Below, one piece after another: positions 35,098 through 45,612 of a stretch of 64,000 bases of DNA. The translations under genes were made by a program, and so were the position numbers. Position 1 is the stretch's first letter. Each line of letters starts with the position of its first letter. The notes under the pieces are model-generated. The model searched no databases and was not told the origin of the DNA. It saw only the letters and a list, made by a program, of their open reading frames with translations. Where the stretch lies: positions 1 to 64,000 of the forward strand of contig NZ_RIBS01000007.1 of assembly GCF_003719825.1 (NCBI RefSeq). Reading direction: 5' to 3'. Source of the DNA: Montanilutibacter psychrotolerans (GTDB lineage Bacteria; Pseudomonadota; Gammaproteobacteria; Xanthomonadales; Xanthomonadaceae).

Positions 35098-37785
35098 CTA
35101 TCGCGCCCGCTCGGCGATGTCGCCACGCGCGGCGCTACCGCGTCTGCTCAGCCACGCGCTCACCACCGGCAGTACCCGCTCACGCACACCCACCCGGTAC
35201 AGGATATTGGCGACCGCGGTTTCCGACACGCGACGCGAGCTTTCGACGATGTGCGCTTGTGCATAGGCACGCACCTTGCCCACCATCGCCGGGTCCAGCG
35301 AATTGGTGGCCAGGATCGGGTAGAACCGGCTGGTCGAGGCGGAGTCGATCATGCCGTCGACCTGCTCGCGGTGCGCGACTGCGAAATCGAACGCCAGGTC
35401 CGGGTGCTGGTTGGACACGGTGCGGATCATCGCCGCGCTGTTGGTCGCGCCCGGCTCGTCGGTCAACGACAACGCCAGCGCGCGCCTGGCCAATGCCACG
35501 TCGCGGGTGGAGGACAGCAACGCGTAGAGGTTGTCCTTCACCAGCGGCGTCTTCTCCACCTTCGCCTGCGCGTGCAGTTGTTCCCACGTTGCCGCGTCGG
35601 CGTGCTGCGCCACCACGCCCAGCACCGTGGTGCGCAGCGCCGCGGGCAGCGCCGCCGGATCGCGGTCTGCGGCCGCATGCCGGCGACGCGCCTGGGCGAT
35701 CACGTCGGCATCGCCCAGCGCGCCCAGCGCGGTGATGAGGGTGTTGCGAAGATTCGCCACCGGACCGGCTTCGCCAGGCCGGGCGTCCCAGCCGATGCGC
35801 GCCAGTACCGGCGCCAGCTGTCCGATCGCGAACGCGCGGAATGCCGCCTGCTGCGTGGCATCGTCACGATAGAAGTCGTCGAGCTCGCCCAGGCGACCGG
35901 CGACACTGCCCCAGATCTGCGGATCGGCGTCGACCGGTGTCGCGCGCACCAGGTCCAGGTAGTCGCTCGCCGGTTGCAGCTCGACCAGCCCAAGCGACCA
36001 GGTGTCGCCCATCAGGCCAAGCTGGTCGACGGCACGCAGCTGCGTGAACCGATCGCGGATTGCCGCGCGCTGCTCCGGCGCGTACAGCGTCCGGTAATAG
36101 CCGCTCTGCCCGGCATTGACCAGCACCGGCGCGCAACCGGGCAAGCTCATCGTGCCTTCGCCTTCGCTGATCACGGCGCGTACCGGCGAATCGCTGCCGA
36201 TGGCCTGCGCGATCACGGGCACACGCCAGCGCAGCGGCACCTTGTCCGGGCGATCCTTGGTGAACTCGCCCTGCTTGAGCACCAGCGTGGTGGTGTCGCC
36301 TTCGCAGCGCGCCGATTCCACGCGGATCATCGGCACGCCCGGCTGCAGCGTGAAGTCGTGCGCGATCGCGGTGACCGGTTTGCCTGCCGCCGCTTCCACC
36401 TCGCGCCACAGATCATCCGACACCGTGTTGCCGTAAGCGTTGGCCTTGATGTACCGGCGCACGCCATCGCGCCACGCCTCGGCGCCGACGTAGCCTTCCA
36501 ACATCCGGATCACGGCTTCGCCCTTGGAATAGGTGATCGAGTCGAACGCCTGGCTGGCCTGATCCACCGTCTCCACGTGCTGCACCACCGGGTGCGTGGT
36601 CACCACCGCATCGCGGCGCATCGCACGCTCGCGCACGTCCACGGCCGCCACCGCGGTGTTCCACTCCGGATGCAGCTTCTCGGTGGTGCGCCCGGCCAAC
36701 CACGAAGCGAAGCCCTCGTTGAGCCACAGGTCGTCCCACCAACTCATCGTCACCAGGTCGCCAAACCACTGATGGGCGATCTCGTGCGCGGCGACCGAGA
36801 ACACGTTTTCGCGATCGGCCTGTGTCGCGATCGTCGGGTCCAGCAACAACACGTACTCGAACGTGTAGATCGCGCCCCAGTTCTCCATCGCGCCGAAGAA
36901 CTGGCTGCGCCCGGGCGAACCGATGTTGTCGAGCTTTGGCAACGGATAGGGGACGCCGAAGTAGTCGTTGTATTCCCGCAACACGTCGCGCGAGGACTCC
37001 AGCGCGAACTGCGCCTGCGCCACCGACCCGGTCTGCGCGATCACGCCCACCTCGGTGTCGCCGGCCTGCAAGGTCGCACGCTCGAAATCGCCCAGCCCGA
37101 AGAACAGCAGGTACGTGGACATCCGTGGCGATTGGGCAAAACGCACGCGCTTGGTGCCGTCGCCCAGTTCGGTGGTCTGCGTTACCGGCATGTTGCTGAC
37201 CGCCATCTGTGCCGAGGGCACCGTGGCCGTCAGGTCGAACGTGGCCTTGTGATTGGGTTCGTCCCAGGACGGCACGAACTTGCGCGCATCGGAATTCTCG
37301 AACTGCGTGTACAGCGCGCGCTGCTTGCCGGCCCGGTTCTCGTAATCGATCGCGAACAGGCCGTTGGCCTGCGTGCCGATCTTTCCGCGATAGTCCATCG
37401 CCAATACGTAGCGCCCCGTTGCCAAGGGGGCATCGAAGATGAACGTCGCCGTCTGCTCCTGCGTATCCACTAATATTCTCGGCACGATGCCGCTCGCCTC
37501 GACACCGGCGCCTGCCAGGCGCGCGGACGCGAACGCTATGTCGACCGCGTTGAGGGTGATGGTGGCCGTCGGCTCCAGCACGTCGAGCGTGATGGCCACC
37601 TTGCCGTCGAAGGTCAGCGACGATGCGTGCGGCACCACTTCCAACGCGTAATGCACGGGACGCACGTTGCGCGGCAACTGCGTGGTGGTCTGCACCGCCG
37701 TCGATACGGACGGTGGTTGCGCGGCGACGGTGAAGGAAGCGCTGGCCAGTGCCAGGGCGATCGCGGAGACGAGGTAACGGTGCAT
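35098..37785 (-). CDS. secreted M1-family aminopeptidase
   Basis: An 895-residue zinc aminopeptidase of the M1 (PepN/ERAP-like) family with a signal peptide (MHRYLVSAIALALASASFTVAAQ). It is therefore periplasmic or secreted, unlike cytoplasmic PepN. The substrate-binding exopeptidase motif is GAMEN (in FFGAMENWGAIYTFEY). The zinc site HEIAH (residues 334-338) is followed 18 residues later by the third ligand in LWLNEGFASW. The C-terminal half is the alpha-helical ERAP1_C-like domain. An upstream extension in the frame (29 residues) lacks signal-peptide character, so ATG 37785 is used. Single-gene unit; it removes N-terminal amino acids from peptides, probably for nutrition. Confidence 0.95.
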   Translation of the reverse strand: MHRYLVSAIALALASASFTVAAQPPSVSTAVQTTTQLPRNVRPVHYALEVVPHASSLTFDGKVAITLDVLEPTATITLNAVDIAFASARLAGAGVEASGIVPRILVDTQEQTATFIFDAPLATGRYVLAMDYRGKIGTQANGLFAIDYENRAGKQRALYTQFENSDARKFVPSWDEPNHKATFDLTATVPSAQMAVSNMPVTQTTELGDGTKRVRFAQSPRMSTYLLFFGLGDFERATLQAGDTEVGVIAQTGSVAQAQFALESSRDVLREYNDYFGVPYPLPKLDNIGSPGRSQFFGAMENWGAIYTFEYVLLLDPTIATQADRENVFSVAAHEIAHQWFGDLVTMSWWDDLWLNEGFASWLAGRTTEKLHPEWNTAVAAVDVRERAMRRDAVVTTHPVVQHVETVDQASQAFDSITYSKGEAVIRMLEGYVGAEAWRDGVRRYIKANAYGNTVSDDLWREVEAAAGKPVTAIAHDFTLQPGVPMIRVESARCEGDTTTLVLKQGEFTKDRPDKVPLRWRVPVIAQAIGSDSPVRAVISEGEGTMSLPGCAPVLVNAGQSGYYRTLYAPEQRAAIRDRFTQLRAVDQLGLMGDTWSLGLVELQPASDYLDLVRATPVDADPQIWGSVAGRLGELDDFYRDDATQQAAFRAFAIGQLAPVLARIGWDARPGEAGPVANLRNTLITALGALGDADVIAQARRRHAAADRDPAALPAALRTTVLGVVAQHADAATWEQLHAQAKVEKTPLVKDNLYALLSSTRDVALARRALALSLTDEPGATNSAAMIRTVSNQHPDLAFDFAVAHREQVDGMIDSASTSRFYPILATNSLDPAMVGKVRAYAQAHIVESSRRVSETAVANILYRVGVRERVLPVVSAWLSRRGSAARGDIAERAR

Positions 37786-38030
37786 GGCAATCCCTGCATG
37801 GCACGCCCCGAAGGGCCGGAGCCGGCGCATCGGCCGGAAGTGGGGCATGACCTGCCCGATGGTGCCGACCACCGACGCCCTTCCCCAGCGCCGAAAGTCA
37901 CGGCCCTGCCATGGTAGGCGCGATGCGCGTCACCGTTTGTGCCACGACAACGGACTTGCACACGCATCCGGGCGGCACCGCTTTACGCGGTGCCATCCGC
38001 GGTGGTTTGCGCCTCACGTCGCCTTGCGCA

Positions 38031-39005
38031 TTACCTGGCGGCGTCCGCCTGCTGCGCCCAGCTCTTCACGTCGCTGCGGCCATCGAGGAAGGGCAGCACC
38101 GCCGACACCAGTCGCGGCGAGGCGAAGATCTCGTAATGCGTCAGGTCCGGCAGGATCGCCAGGCGATTGCGCGACATCGCCTCCCGCCCCCAGCCGGCAT
38201 CCCGCAGTCCACCGCCGAGCAGCTGGTAGAACGCCACCTCGTGCTCGGGACGGAGCATGTCGCCATCGCCGTAGACCAGCATCACCGGCATCGTCAGCTT
38301 GGCCACGTCGGCCGACCAGTCGTACTTGGCGCGCATGAAGTCACCTACCACCCCGAGCAACCGCGGGAACTCCTCCACCTTCGGCGCCACCGCGGCATAC
38401 GAGGCGTACATCGGCGTGCCCGCCATCATCGGTGCCATCGCCGGGGTCAGGGCGTTCTGCTGCACGCGCACATCCGCGTAATAGCCTTCGTCGGAAAACG
38501 CCGTCGACACCATCACCAGTCGCCGCACCTGAGCTGGGTTCTGTGCCGCCATTCGAAACGCCACGCCACCGCCGAGCGAGTACCCCAGTACGTCGACCTG
38601 CGTGTAGCCCAGCTTGCGCACCAGTGCCGCCATGTCGTCGCCCATGTCCTGCAATCGGAACGACCGTTCGCCCAAGGCCGTGTGTCCATGCCCCTGCAGG
38701 TCGACGGCGATCACCTCCCGCCCTGCAACCAGCGATTCCAGCACTGGCCCGAACATGGCGATCGACCCCAGCCCGCCATGCAACAGCAGCAGGGGCTCCC
38801 CCTTTCCGCGAACCTCGTAGTAGTAGTCCACGCCGTTGATGGCCAACCGACCCGAGCGCGTCGGCGCAGTCGCCGTGGCGGCCGCCGCGCCGGTTGCGAC
38901 GGGCGACGTTGCGGGCGCGGGGGCCGTCGTGGGTGCGGCAACCGCCGCTACGGACAGGGCGGCGCCAAGGCACGCAACCAACGCCATCGAGATGATCCTG
39001 GACAT
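38031..39005 (-). CDS. secreted alpha/beta-fold hydrolase
   Basis: A 324-residue hydrolase with a signal peptide (residues 1-23) and an Ala/Thr/Pro linker to about residue 50. The catalytic core shows the oxyanion loop LLLHGGLGS, the nucleophile elbow GYSLGG (Ser), YGDGDMLRPEHE carrying the probable acid, and PDLTHYEIF with the catalytic His. The fold is that of proline-iminopeptidase/haloperoxidase-like esterases. No lid domain specificity can be read, so the substrate is unknown. The ATG at 39005 follows an AGGAGAACAGT ribosome site. The 245 bases between it and the M1 gene hold only a weak hairpin at 37974-37994. Confidence 0.88.
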   Translation of the reverse strand: MSRIISMALVACLGAALSVAAVAAPTTAPAPATSPVATGAAAATATAPTRSGRLAINGVDYYYEVRGKGEPLLLLHGGLGSIAMFGPVLESLVAGREVIAVDLQGHGHTALGERSFRLQDMGDDMAALVRKLGYTQVDVLGYSLGGGVAFRMAAQNPAQVRRLVMVSTAFSDEGYYADVRVQQNALTPAMAPMMAGTPMYASYAAVAPKVEEFPRLLGVVGDFMRAKYDWSADVAKLTMPVMLVYGDGDMLRPEHEVAFYQLLGGGLRDAGWGREAMSRNRLAILPDLTHYEIFASPRLVSAVLPFLDGRSDVKSWAQQADAAR

Positions 39006-39208
39006 ACTGTTCTCCTGTGATTGGCCGGCAACCCGGCTGGGGGATTCACAAGTACGACGGTTGACGGTGGCGCGGATCGACAAGACCGCATGAAAATTTG
39101 TCCGCCCAGCTCGCCTGGCCGAAGATGACGTCATGCGCGCCGGTACGACATCGCGCATTTGCCCTGACACAGATGTTTGGCGACCCAGCAAGGTTCAAGG
39201 ATGACCCA

Positions 39209-39586
39209 ATGCAAACCCCATACTTGATTGCAGCAGTTCTGGCGGCGGTAACGGGCCTGGCACACTCGGTGCTTGGCGAGACCCTCATTTTTCGACACCT
39301 CCGCGATGGTCGTCTGGTGCCCGCACGGCGTGCGCCACCGCTTCGCGAGCGCCACGTTCGAATCCTCTGGGCCACGTGGCACCTGGCCTCGTTTTTTGGC
39401 TGGGCGTTCGCAGGCGTTCTGTTCCAGCTGGCGATTGGCCGCCCGATGTCCGCTTCGCTCGTGGCTGGTGCCATCGCCATGGCCTACCTGGGTGGCGCGG
39501 TGCTTGTGCTCGTCGGCACCAAGGGACGGCATCCCGGGTGGATCGCACTCACGGCAGTGGCGGCGCTGACGGCAAGTGCCACCTGA
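39209..39586 (+). CDS. small integral membrane protein of unknown function
   Basis: A 125-residue protein with four hydrophobic helices (about residues 5-22, 48-72, 78-100 and 107-122). The intervening loop FRHLRDGRLVPARRAPPLRERHVRILW is basic, so it likely faces the cytoplasm. AAGGATG just upstream supports ATG 39209. It is divergent from the alpha/beta hydrolase gene. No domain is recognised. Confidence 0.65.
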   Translation: MQTPYLIAAVLAAVTGLAHSVLGETLIFRHLRDGRLVPARRAPPLRERHVRILWATWHLASFFGWAFAGVLFQLAIGRPMSASLVAGAIAMAYLGGAVLVLVGTKGRHPGWIALTAVAALTASAT

Positions 39587-39685
39587 CCGTTCATTCCAAC
39601 CGATGCCGCTTCGCGGACAGCTGGTTTACGGGCGATGGCCCGGCGGCTGGGCGGGGGCCTGATTCGGGCGCCAGGCGCCAGAGTT

Positions 39686-39787
39686 GTAGGGCGCATTAGC
39701 CGGAGGCGTAATGCGCCGCGGGACGCGCGATAAAGTTGCATCTGGACGCAAACCAATCCGGCGCAATGCCCTTCGGTTATTGCGCCC
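39686..39787 (-). repeat. REPIN-like composite repeat, copy 2
   Basis: This is the reverse complement of the copy-1 architecture: palindrome B at 39686-39717 and palindrome A at 39758-39787, the same 32- and 30-base lengths as at 201-232 and 91-120, with a few substitutions (CGGAGG for CGAAGG-type loop changes). The spacer contains one copy, not two, of the interior segment, recognisable as the TATCGCGCGTCCC motif on the minus strand. Like copy 1 it lies just outside the terminator of a minus-strand gene, here purA. The rest of the 379-base gap 39587-39965 holds no gene. Confidence 0.75.
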
Positions 39788-39820
39788 TGCGAGATCTGGC
39801 GAAACTGCCGGGACGGCAAC

Positions 39821-39846
39821 AAAAAAGCCCCGCCAGGCGGGGCTTT
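39821..39846 (-). terminator. purA terminator
   Basis: A GCCCCGC / GCGGGGC stem flanked by AAA and, on the minus strand, TTTTTT. It lies about 120 bases beyond the purA stop and just before the REPIN-like element. Confidence 0.85.
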
Positions 39847-39965
39847 GGTTATTGCTGAGTTCCTGCCGAGCTCCTGCTGACCATATCGCCGCGATCTGCC
39901 GCGCGGCCGTGCCGGGTTTCGCTGCGCTCAACCCGGCCTATGGCGTGGACGGTCGGCGTGGGCGC

Positions 39966-41432
<1,467 letters not shown>

Positions 41433-41479
41433 TCAGGTAACGGGGCCGGCCGGGACCGCTGGATCGCGCCGGCGGCGCC

Positions 41480-42349
41480 TCAGCGGTCGCTGCGCAGGTA
41501 CTGCAGGAACGGGTCGTTCTGGTCGAGCACGATCACGCCCTGGCCGTCCTTGAACGAGTGACGGTAGGCCTCCAGGCTGCGCTGGAACGCATAGAAGCCC
41601 GGGTCCTTGTTGGCCGCCGCGGCGTAGGTCTTGGCGGCCAGGGCGTCGCCCTCGCCGCGCAGGCGCTGGGCGTCGCGCTCGGCCTCGGCCAGGATCACCG
41701 CGCGCTCCCGCTCGGCCTGGGCCTGCAGGATCTGCGCCTGCTCGTCGCCTTCGGCGCGAAGCTGGCTGGCAACCTGTTTGCGCTGTGCGCTCATGCGCTG
41801 GTAGACGTCCTGGATCACCCGGCTGTCGGTGGGCAGGTCGATCTGCTTGATGCGCAGGTCGATGATGCGCACGCCCACCGTGCTGGCGCCCTTGTTGATC
41901 GCATCGAGCTGGCGGGCGATGACCGAGGCGCGATCACCCGACACCACCTGCTGCAGCGTGCGCGCGGCGATCTCGTTGCGCAGCGAGTCCTTGATGATCG
42001 GTGCAAGCCGGTCGATGGCCACGCTCTCGTCGCCACCGGTGGCGCGGTAGAACGCACGCACGTCCTGGATCTGGCCGATCGCGAAGAAGTCGACGCTGAC
42101 GTCCTTGCGCTCGGAGGTCAGGTAACGCTCGGGGGCGGTCTGCAGCACGGTGAGGCGCCGGTCGAACACGCGTGCGGTCTCGACCAGCGGAAACTTGAGG
42201 TGCAGGCCGGGCTTGAGGTCGGCGCGTGCGACGCGGCCGAGATTGAGCACCATCGCGGTCTCGCCCTCGGCGACCACGAACACCGAACCCAGCAGGGCCA
42301 TCAGCACAGCGACCGCGGTGGCGATCCAGAACGGCAGGGGCAGTCTCAT
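41480..42349 (-). CDS. hflC: FtsH-modulating membrane protein HflC
   Basis: HflC (289 residues) is one half of the periplasmic HflKC complex that encloses and modulates the FtsH protease. An N-terminal membrane anchor (about residues 7-27) is followed by the SPFH/prohibitin domain (about 25-200, with GLHLKFPLVETARVFDRRL). A coiled coil rich in Glu, Ala and Arg comes next (REDxxAQILQAQAERERAVILAEAERDAQR region, 205-240), and the usual tail FLQYLRSD closes it. Its ATG overlaps the hflK stop (42346-42349), which implies balanced synthesis. Its partner ftsH is encoded 9 kb away in this window. Confidence 0.96.
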   Translation of the reverse strand: MRLPLPFWIATAVAVLMALLGSVFVVAEGETAMVLNLGRVARADLKPGLHLKFPLVETARVFDRRLTVLQTAPERYLTSERKDVSVDFFAIGQIQDVRAFYRATGGDESVAIDRLAPIIKDSLRNEIAARTLQQVVSGDRASVIARQLDAINKGASTVGVRIIDLRIKQIDLPTDSRVIQDVYQRMSAQRKQVASQLRAEGDEQAQILQAQAERERAVILAEAERDAQRLRGEGDALAAKTYAAAANKDPGFYAFQRSLEAYRHSFKDGQGVIVLDQNDPFLQYLRSDR

Positions 42350-43458
42350 CGGGAGATCTCCTCACGGCCGGTCGGGCGCGTCGGTCGACTGGTACGGGCG
42401 GGTCGGGAGGGTTCGGGCTCGCTGGCGGTTACCGTCGGCGACAGCACTTCCGGCGGCAGCAGCGGCGCGTTGCCGGCGGCGCCCGTGGGGTTGCCCATCG
42501 GCACGTAGATCAGCTGGCGCGAATCACCGCCGACCACGGTGCGGTTGCCGGCCAGCACTTCCTGCACGGTCTCCAGCCACAGGCGCTTGCGGGTGACCTC
42601 GGGCGCGTTCTGGTACTGGTCGGCCAGCATCGAGAAGCGGTCGGCGTCGCCCTGGGCGCGCGCCACCGCGGCGGCGCGATAGCCCTCGGCAACGGTGCGG
42701 ACGCGGGCCGCCTGGCCGCGCGCTTCGGGCACCACCTTGGCAGCGTAGGCCTTGGCCTCGCTGATCAGGCGGTCCTTGTCCTGCTGCGCGCTGTTGACGT
42801 CATCGAACGCGGGCTTGACCTCTTCCGGCGGACGCGCGTTGGCAAGGTTGAGTTCGGTCACGACCAGGCCCGTGCGATACGCATCGAGCGACTTCTGCAG
42901 CTGCGCCTGCGCGGTGGCGGCCAGTGCGTCGCGTGCGCCCAGCACGAGATCGAGGGTGGAGCGGCCAACCTGCTCGCGCACGGTGCTGAGCGCGGCCTGC
43001 TCGAGGACCTGCTGGGCACTGCGCGTTCCGAACAGGAACAGCTTGGGATCGGCGATGCGGTACTGGACGTTGATTTCGACGTTGACGATGTTCTCGTCCT
43101 GCGTCAGCACCGGCACGTTGCTGCTGAAATTCTTGATCTCGGTGGCGTTGACCTTGGTGACGCGCTCGATCGGCCACGGCGCCTTGAAGTGCGGACCCGG
43201 CTGCAGCACGCGGGCGAATTCGCCGAAGCGCAACACCACGCCGCGCTGTTGCTCGGTCACCAGCACGAAGCAGTTGAACAGCAACCACAGGCCCAGCACG
43301 ATCGCGATCCAGCGACCAATGCCACCACCGCCATCGCCGTCGAACAGGCCGCGCAGCGGATCGAGCACCACGTCGAGCGGGTTGCCGCCGGTCTTCCTGC
43401 GGGGCGGGCGACCTTGGCCGTCGCCGGGGGAATTGCTGCCAGGGGTGTTCCAGGCCAT
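42346..43458 (-). CDS. hflK: FtsH-modulating membrane protein HflK
   Basis: HflK (370 residues) pairs with HflC in the membrane assembly that regulates FtsH access to membrane substrates. A Gly/Pro-rich cytoplasmic leader (residues 1-45) precedes the membrane helix WIAIVLGLWLLFNCFVLV. The SPFH domain has EQQRGVVLRFGEFARVLQPGPHFKAPWPI and VTELNLANARPPEEVKPAFDDV, then a coiled coil with AKVVPEARGQAARVRTVAEGYRAAAVARAQGDA. The last 40 residues are Pro/Arg/Thr-rich, somewhat longer than usual. The 326 bases upstream (43459-43784) contain no gene and probably its promoter. Confidence 0.96.
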   Translation of the reverse strand: MAWNTPGSNSPGDGQGRPPRRKTGGNPLDVVLDPLRGLFDGDGGGGIGRWIAIVLGLWLLFNCFVLVTEQQRGVVLRFGEFARVLQPGPHFKAPWPIERVTKVNATEIKNFSSNVPVLTQDENIVNVEINVQYRIADPKLFLFGTRSAQQVLEQAALSTVREQVGRSTLDLVLGARDALAATAQAQLQKSLDAYRTGLVVTELNLANARPPEEVKPAFDDVNSAQQDKDRLISEAKAYAAKVVPEARGQAARVRTVAEGYRAAAVARAQGDADRFSMLADQYQNAPEVTRKRLWLETVQEVLAGNRTVVGGDSRQLIYVPMGNPTGAAGNAPLLPPEVLSPTVTASEPEPSRPARTSRPTRPTGREEISR

Positions 43459-43784
43459 GCCTGCTCCAGTTGGGTGCCATCCGCCGCAGGCCGGAAGCCG
43501 GGCCGCGGGCCAGCGGGTGGACGCCCGGACGGACCGGGATGGCCCATGCGGATTCCATTGCGTGCCGTCGCCGGATTGGCAGCAGGCAGGCTTGATTCTA
43601 GGTGGGGGTTACGGCCACCTCAAGCAAGGGGCTTGTGTGGATCGGATGGGGATCGATTGGGTATCGATATGGCGCCGCCGCAACGTCGGATTGCAAGTGC
43701 CCAAAGGGTGGCGCGACCGTCCCGACCGTCCGCGCAAGCCAGCGGGCAGCCTCCCCCTGGCAAGGGCGGGCGGCGATGGGCGTC
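43459..43784. other. intergenic region upstream of hflK, no gene seen
   Basis: The 326 bases between hflX and hflK contain no convincing reading frame, terminator or repeat. The composition drops in GC around 43610-43700 (several GATCG/TATCGAT-like stretches), which may be where an hflK promoter sits. Confidence 0.5.
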
Positions 43785-45110
43785 CTATTCCGGTTCGGGC
43801 AGCGGCGGCAGCGAGTCGAGCAAGGGGCCCAGTGCCTGGCCATGGGCCTGCACATACAGGCGCTGGGCATCGGCCTCGGCCAGGTCCACCTGCAGCAACC
43901 AGCCGTGTTCGTCGCCCTGCTCGCTGCGCACCGCGCCAAGCTCGTGCAGGCGTGCGCGCAGGCGGGCCGCAGCGGGCGGCAGGCGCAGTTCGCCGCGCAG
44001 GCGACGCAGCTGCAGCGCCTCGCCGAGCGCGTCGCGCAGCAGGCCCATGCCGGTGCCGTCGCGCGCCGACAACCACACGCGCTGGTGGCCCTCGCCCGGG
44101 TGGTCGTGGCGCGGCTGCATGCCTTCGGGGCGGTCGCCTTCGAGACGATCGATCTTGTTGAACACCAGCACCTGCGGGATGTCGCCGGCACCGATCTCGC
44201 CGAGCACCTCGTCGACTTGGCGGATGCGTTCGTCGCGCAGCGGATCGGCCGCGTCGACGACGTGCAACAACAGGTCGGCCTCGCGTGCCTCGGCCAAGGT
44301 GGAGCGGAATGCAGCGACGAGGGCGTGCGGCAGATCGCGAACGAAGCCGACGGTGTCGGCCAGCACCACCGCGCCGCCGGAAATCTCGATGCGACGCACG
44401 GTGGGATCGAGCGTGGCGAACAACTGGTCGGCGGCGTATGCCTCCGCGCCGGTCAACGCGTTGAACAGCGTCGACTTGCCGGCGTTGGTGTAGCCCACCA
44501 GCGCGACACGCGGCAGCTCGCTGCGCACGCGTGCGCGACGCATCTGGGTGCGCTGCACTTCGACTTTCTCAAGCCGCTTCTGCAGCGATTCCAGCCGCTG
44601 CTGCAGCATGCGGCGATCCATTTCGAGCTGGGTTTCACCCGGGCCACGCAGGCCGATCGAACCGCCGCGCTGGCGCTCCAGGTGGGTCCAGCCGCGCACC
44701 AGGCGCGTGGAGGTGTGCTTGAGCTGGGCCAGCTCGACCTGCAGCTTGCCTTCGAAGCTGCGCGCACGCTGGGCGAAGATGTCCAGGATCAGGCCGGTGC
44801 GATCGACCACGCGGCATTGCAGGAAGCGCTCGAGGTTGCGCTCCTGGGTTGGCGACAGCGGGTGGTTGACCAGGATCAGGTCGGCGCCGGTGGCGGCAAC
44901 GGCGGCCTTGATCTCCTCCAGCTTGCCGCTGCCGATCAGCGTGGCCGCATTGGGGCGATCGATGCGCGCGGTCAGCACCGCGGCGATGGTCGCCCCGGCG
45001 GAACGGGCCAGATCGGCGAACTCCTCGAGCAGGCCCTCGTCCGGCGGCCCGCCCGCGTGCGGCTGGATCAGCAGCGCGTGCTCGCCCTTCTTGGAGCGTT
45101 CAAAGAACAC
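43785..45110 (-). CDS. hflX: ribosome-associated GTPase HflX
   Basis: HflX (441 residues) is a GTPase that binds the 50S subunit and splits stalled ribosomes under stress. The N-terminal HflX domain (1-190) contains ATLIGSGKLEEI, DRTGLILDIFAQRARSFEGKLQVELAQL and the GPGETQLEMDRR motif. The G domain has P-loop GYTNAGKSTLFN (about 206-217), G3 DTVGFVRDLPH and G4 NKID. Residues 365-441 form the C-terminal domain. The start is a GTG (45110) with AAGGGCAGG upstream. It begins 30 bases after hfq ends, so the two are co-transcribed. Confidence 0.96.
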   Translation of the reverse strand: MFFERSKKGEHALLIQPHAGGPPDEGLLEEFADLARSAGATIAAVLTARIDRPNAATLIGSGKLEEIKAAVAATGADLILVNHPLSPTQERNLERFLQCRVVDRTGLILDIFAQRARSFEGKLQVELAQLKHTSTRLVRGWTHLERQRGGSIGLRGPGETQLEMDRRMLQQRLESLQKRLEKVEVQRTQMRRARVRSELPRVALVGYTNAGKSTLFNALTGAEAYAADQLFATLDPTVRRIEISGGAVVLADTVGFVRDLPHALVAAFRSTLAEAREADLLLHVVDAADPLRDERIRQVDEVLGEIGAGDIPQVLVFNKIDRLEGDRPEGMQPRHDHPGEGHQRVWLSARDGTGMGLLRDALGEALQLRRLRGELRLPPAAARLRARLHELGAVRSEQGDEHGWLLQVDLAEADAQRLYVQAHGQALGPLLDSLPPLPEPE

Positions 45111-45140
45111 GCGCGCACCTGCCCTTCACTTCGGTTGCGG

Positions 45141-45425
45141 TCATTCGACCTCGTCGGCCGCCTGATCGGCGTTGCCGTTGCCGTCGCCCGGCTGCACGTA
45201 GCCACCGCCCGGACCCACACGCACATTACGCGCCGGGACCACGGTGGAGATGGCGTGCTTGTAGACCATCTGACTGACGGTGTTGCGCAACAACACCACA
45301 AACTGGTCGAACGACTCGATCGTGCCTTGCAGCTTGATGCCATTGACCAGGTACACCGAAACCGGGACGCGTTCCCGACGCAGTGCGTTCAGAAACGGGT
45401 CCTGCAAAGATTGCCCTTTCGACAT
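45141..45425 (-). CDS. hfq: RNA chaperone Hfq
   Basis: Hfq (94 residues) forms a hexameric ring that pairs small RNAs with target mRNAs. The Sm1 motif ([20 protein letters not shown]) and Sm2 motif ([10 protein letters not shown]) are intact, and the N-terminal [17 protein letters not shown] carries the Q8 and R16/R17 rim residues. The C-terminal tail is short and acidic/Gly-rich ([22 protein letters not shown]). It sits between miaA and hflX in the classical order. The 187-base gap to miaA may hold an hfq promoter. Confidence 0.98.
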   Translation of the reverse strand: MSKGQSLQDPFLNALRRERVPVSVYLVNGIKLQGTIESFDQFVVLLRNTVSQMVYKHAISTVVPARNVRVGPGGGYVQPGDGNGNADQAADEVE

Positions 45426-45612
45426 CGCTATGTTTCCCCAGCTTGGTTTCTAGTTATGGGCGGGGCCATCAGGCGGCCCTCCGCATCGCCGGCGGTTGTC
45501 CCCACCGCGACGATGGGCCGATGGTACCGCATAGGTGTGACCGGGCGCGGTGCCGGGTCTGCCGATTGCGGCGCGACCAGTTGCCGCGCCCCACCCCGGC
45601 GCCTCGATCGGG

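Noticed and set aside
37974-37994. Hairpin GGCACCGC / GCGGTGCC as a terminator of the alpha/beta hydrolase gene
   Set aside because: It has no T-tract on either strand and lies inside an ordinary intergenic region.
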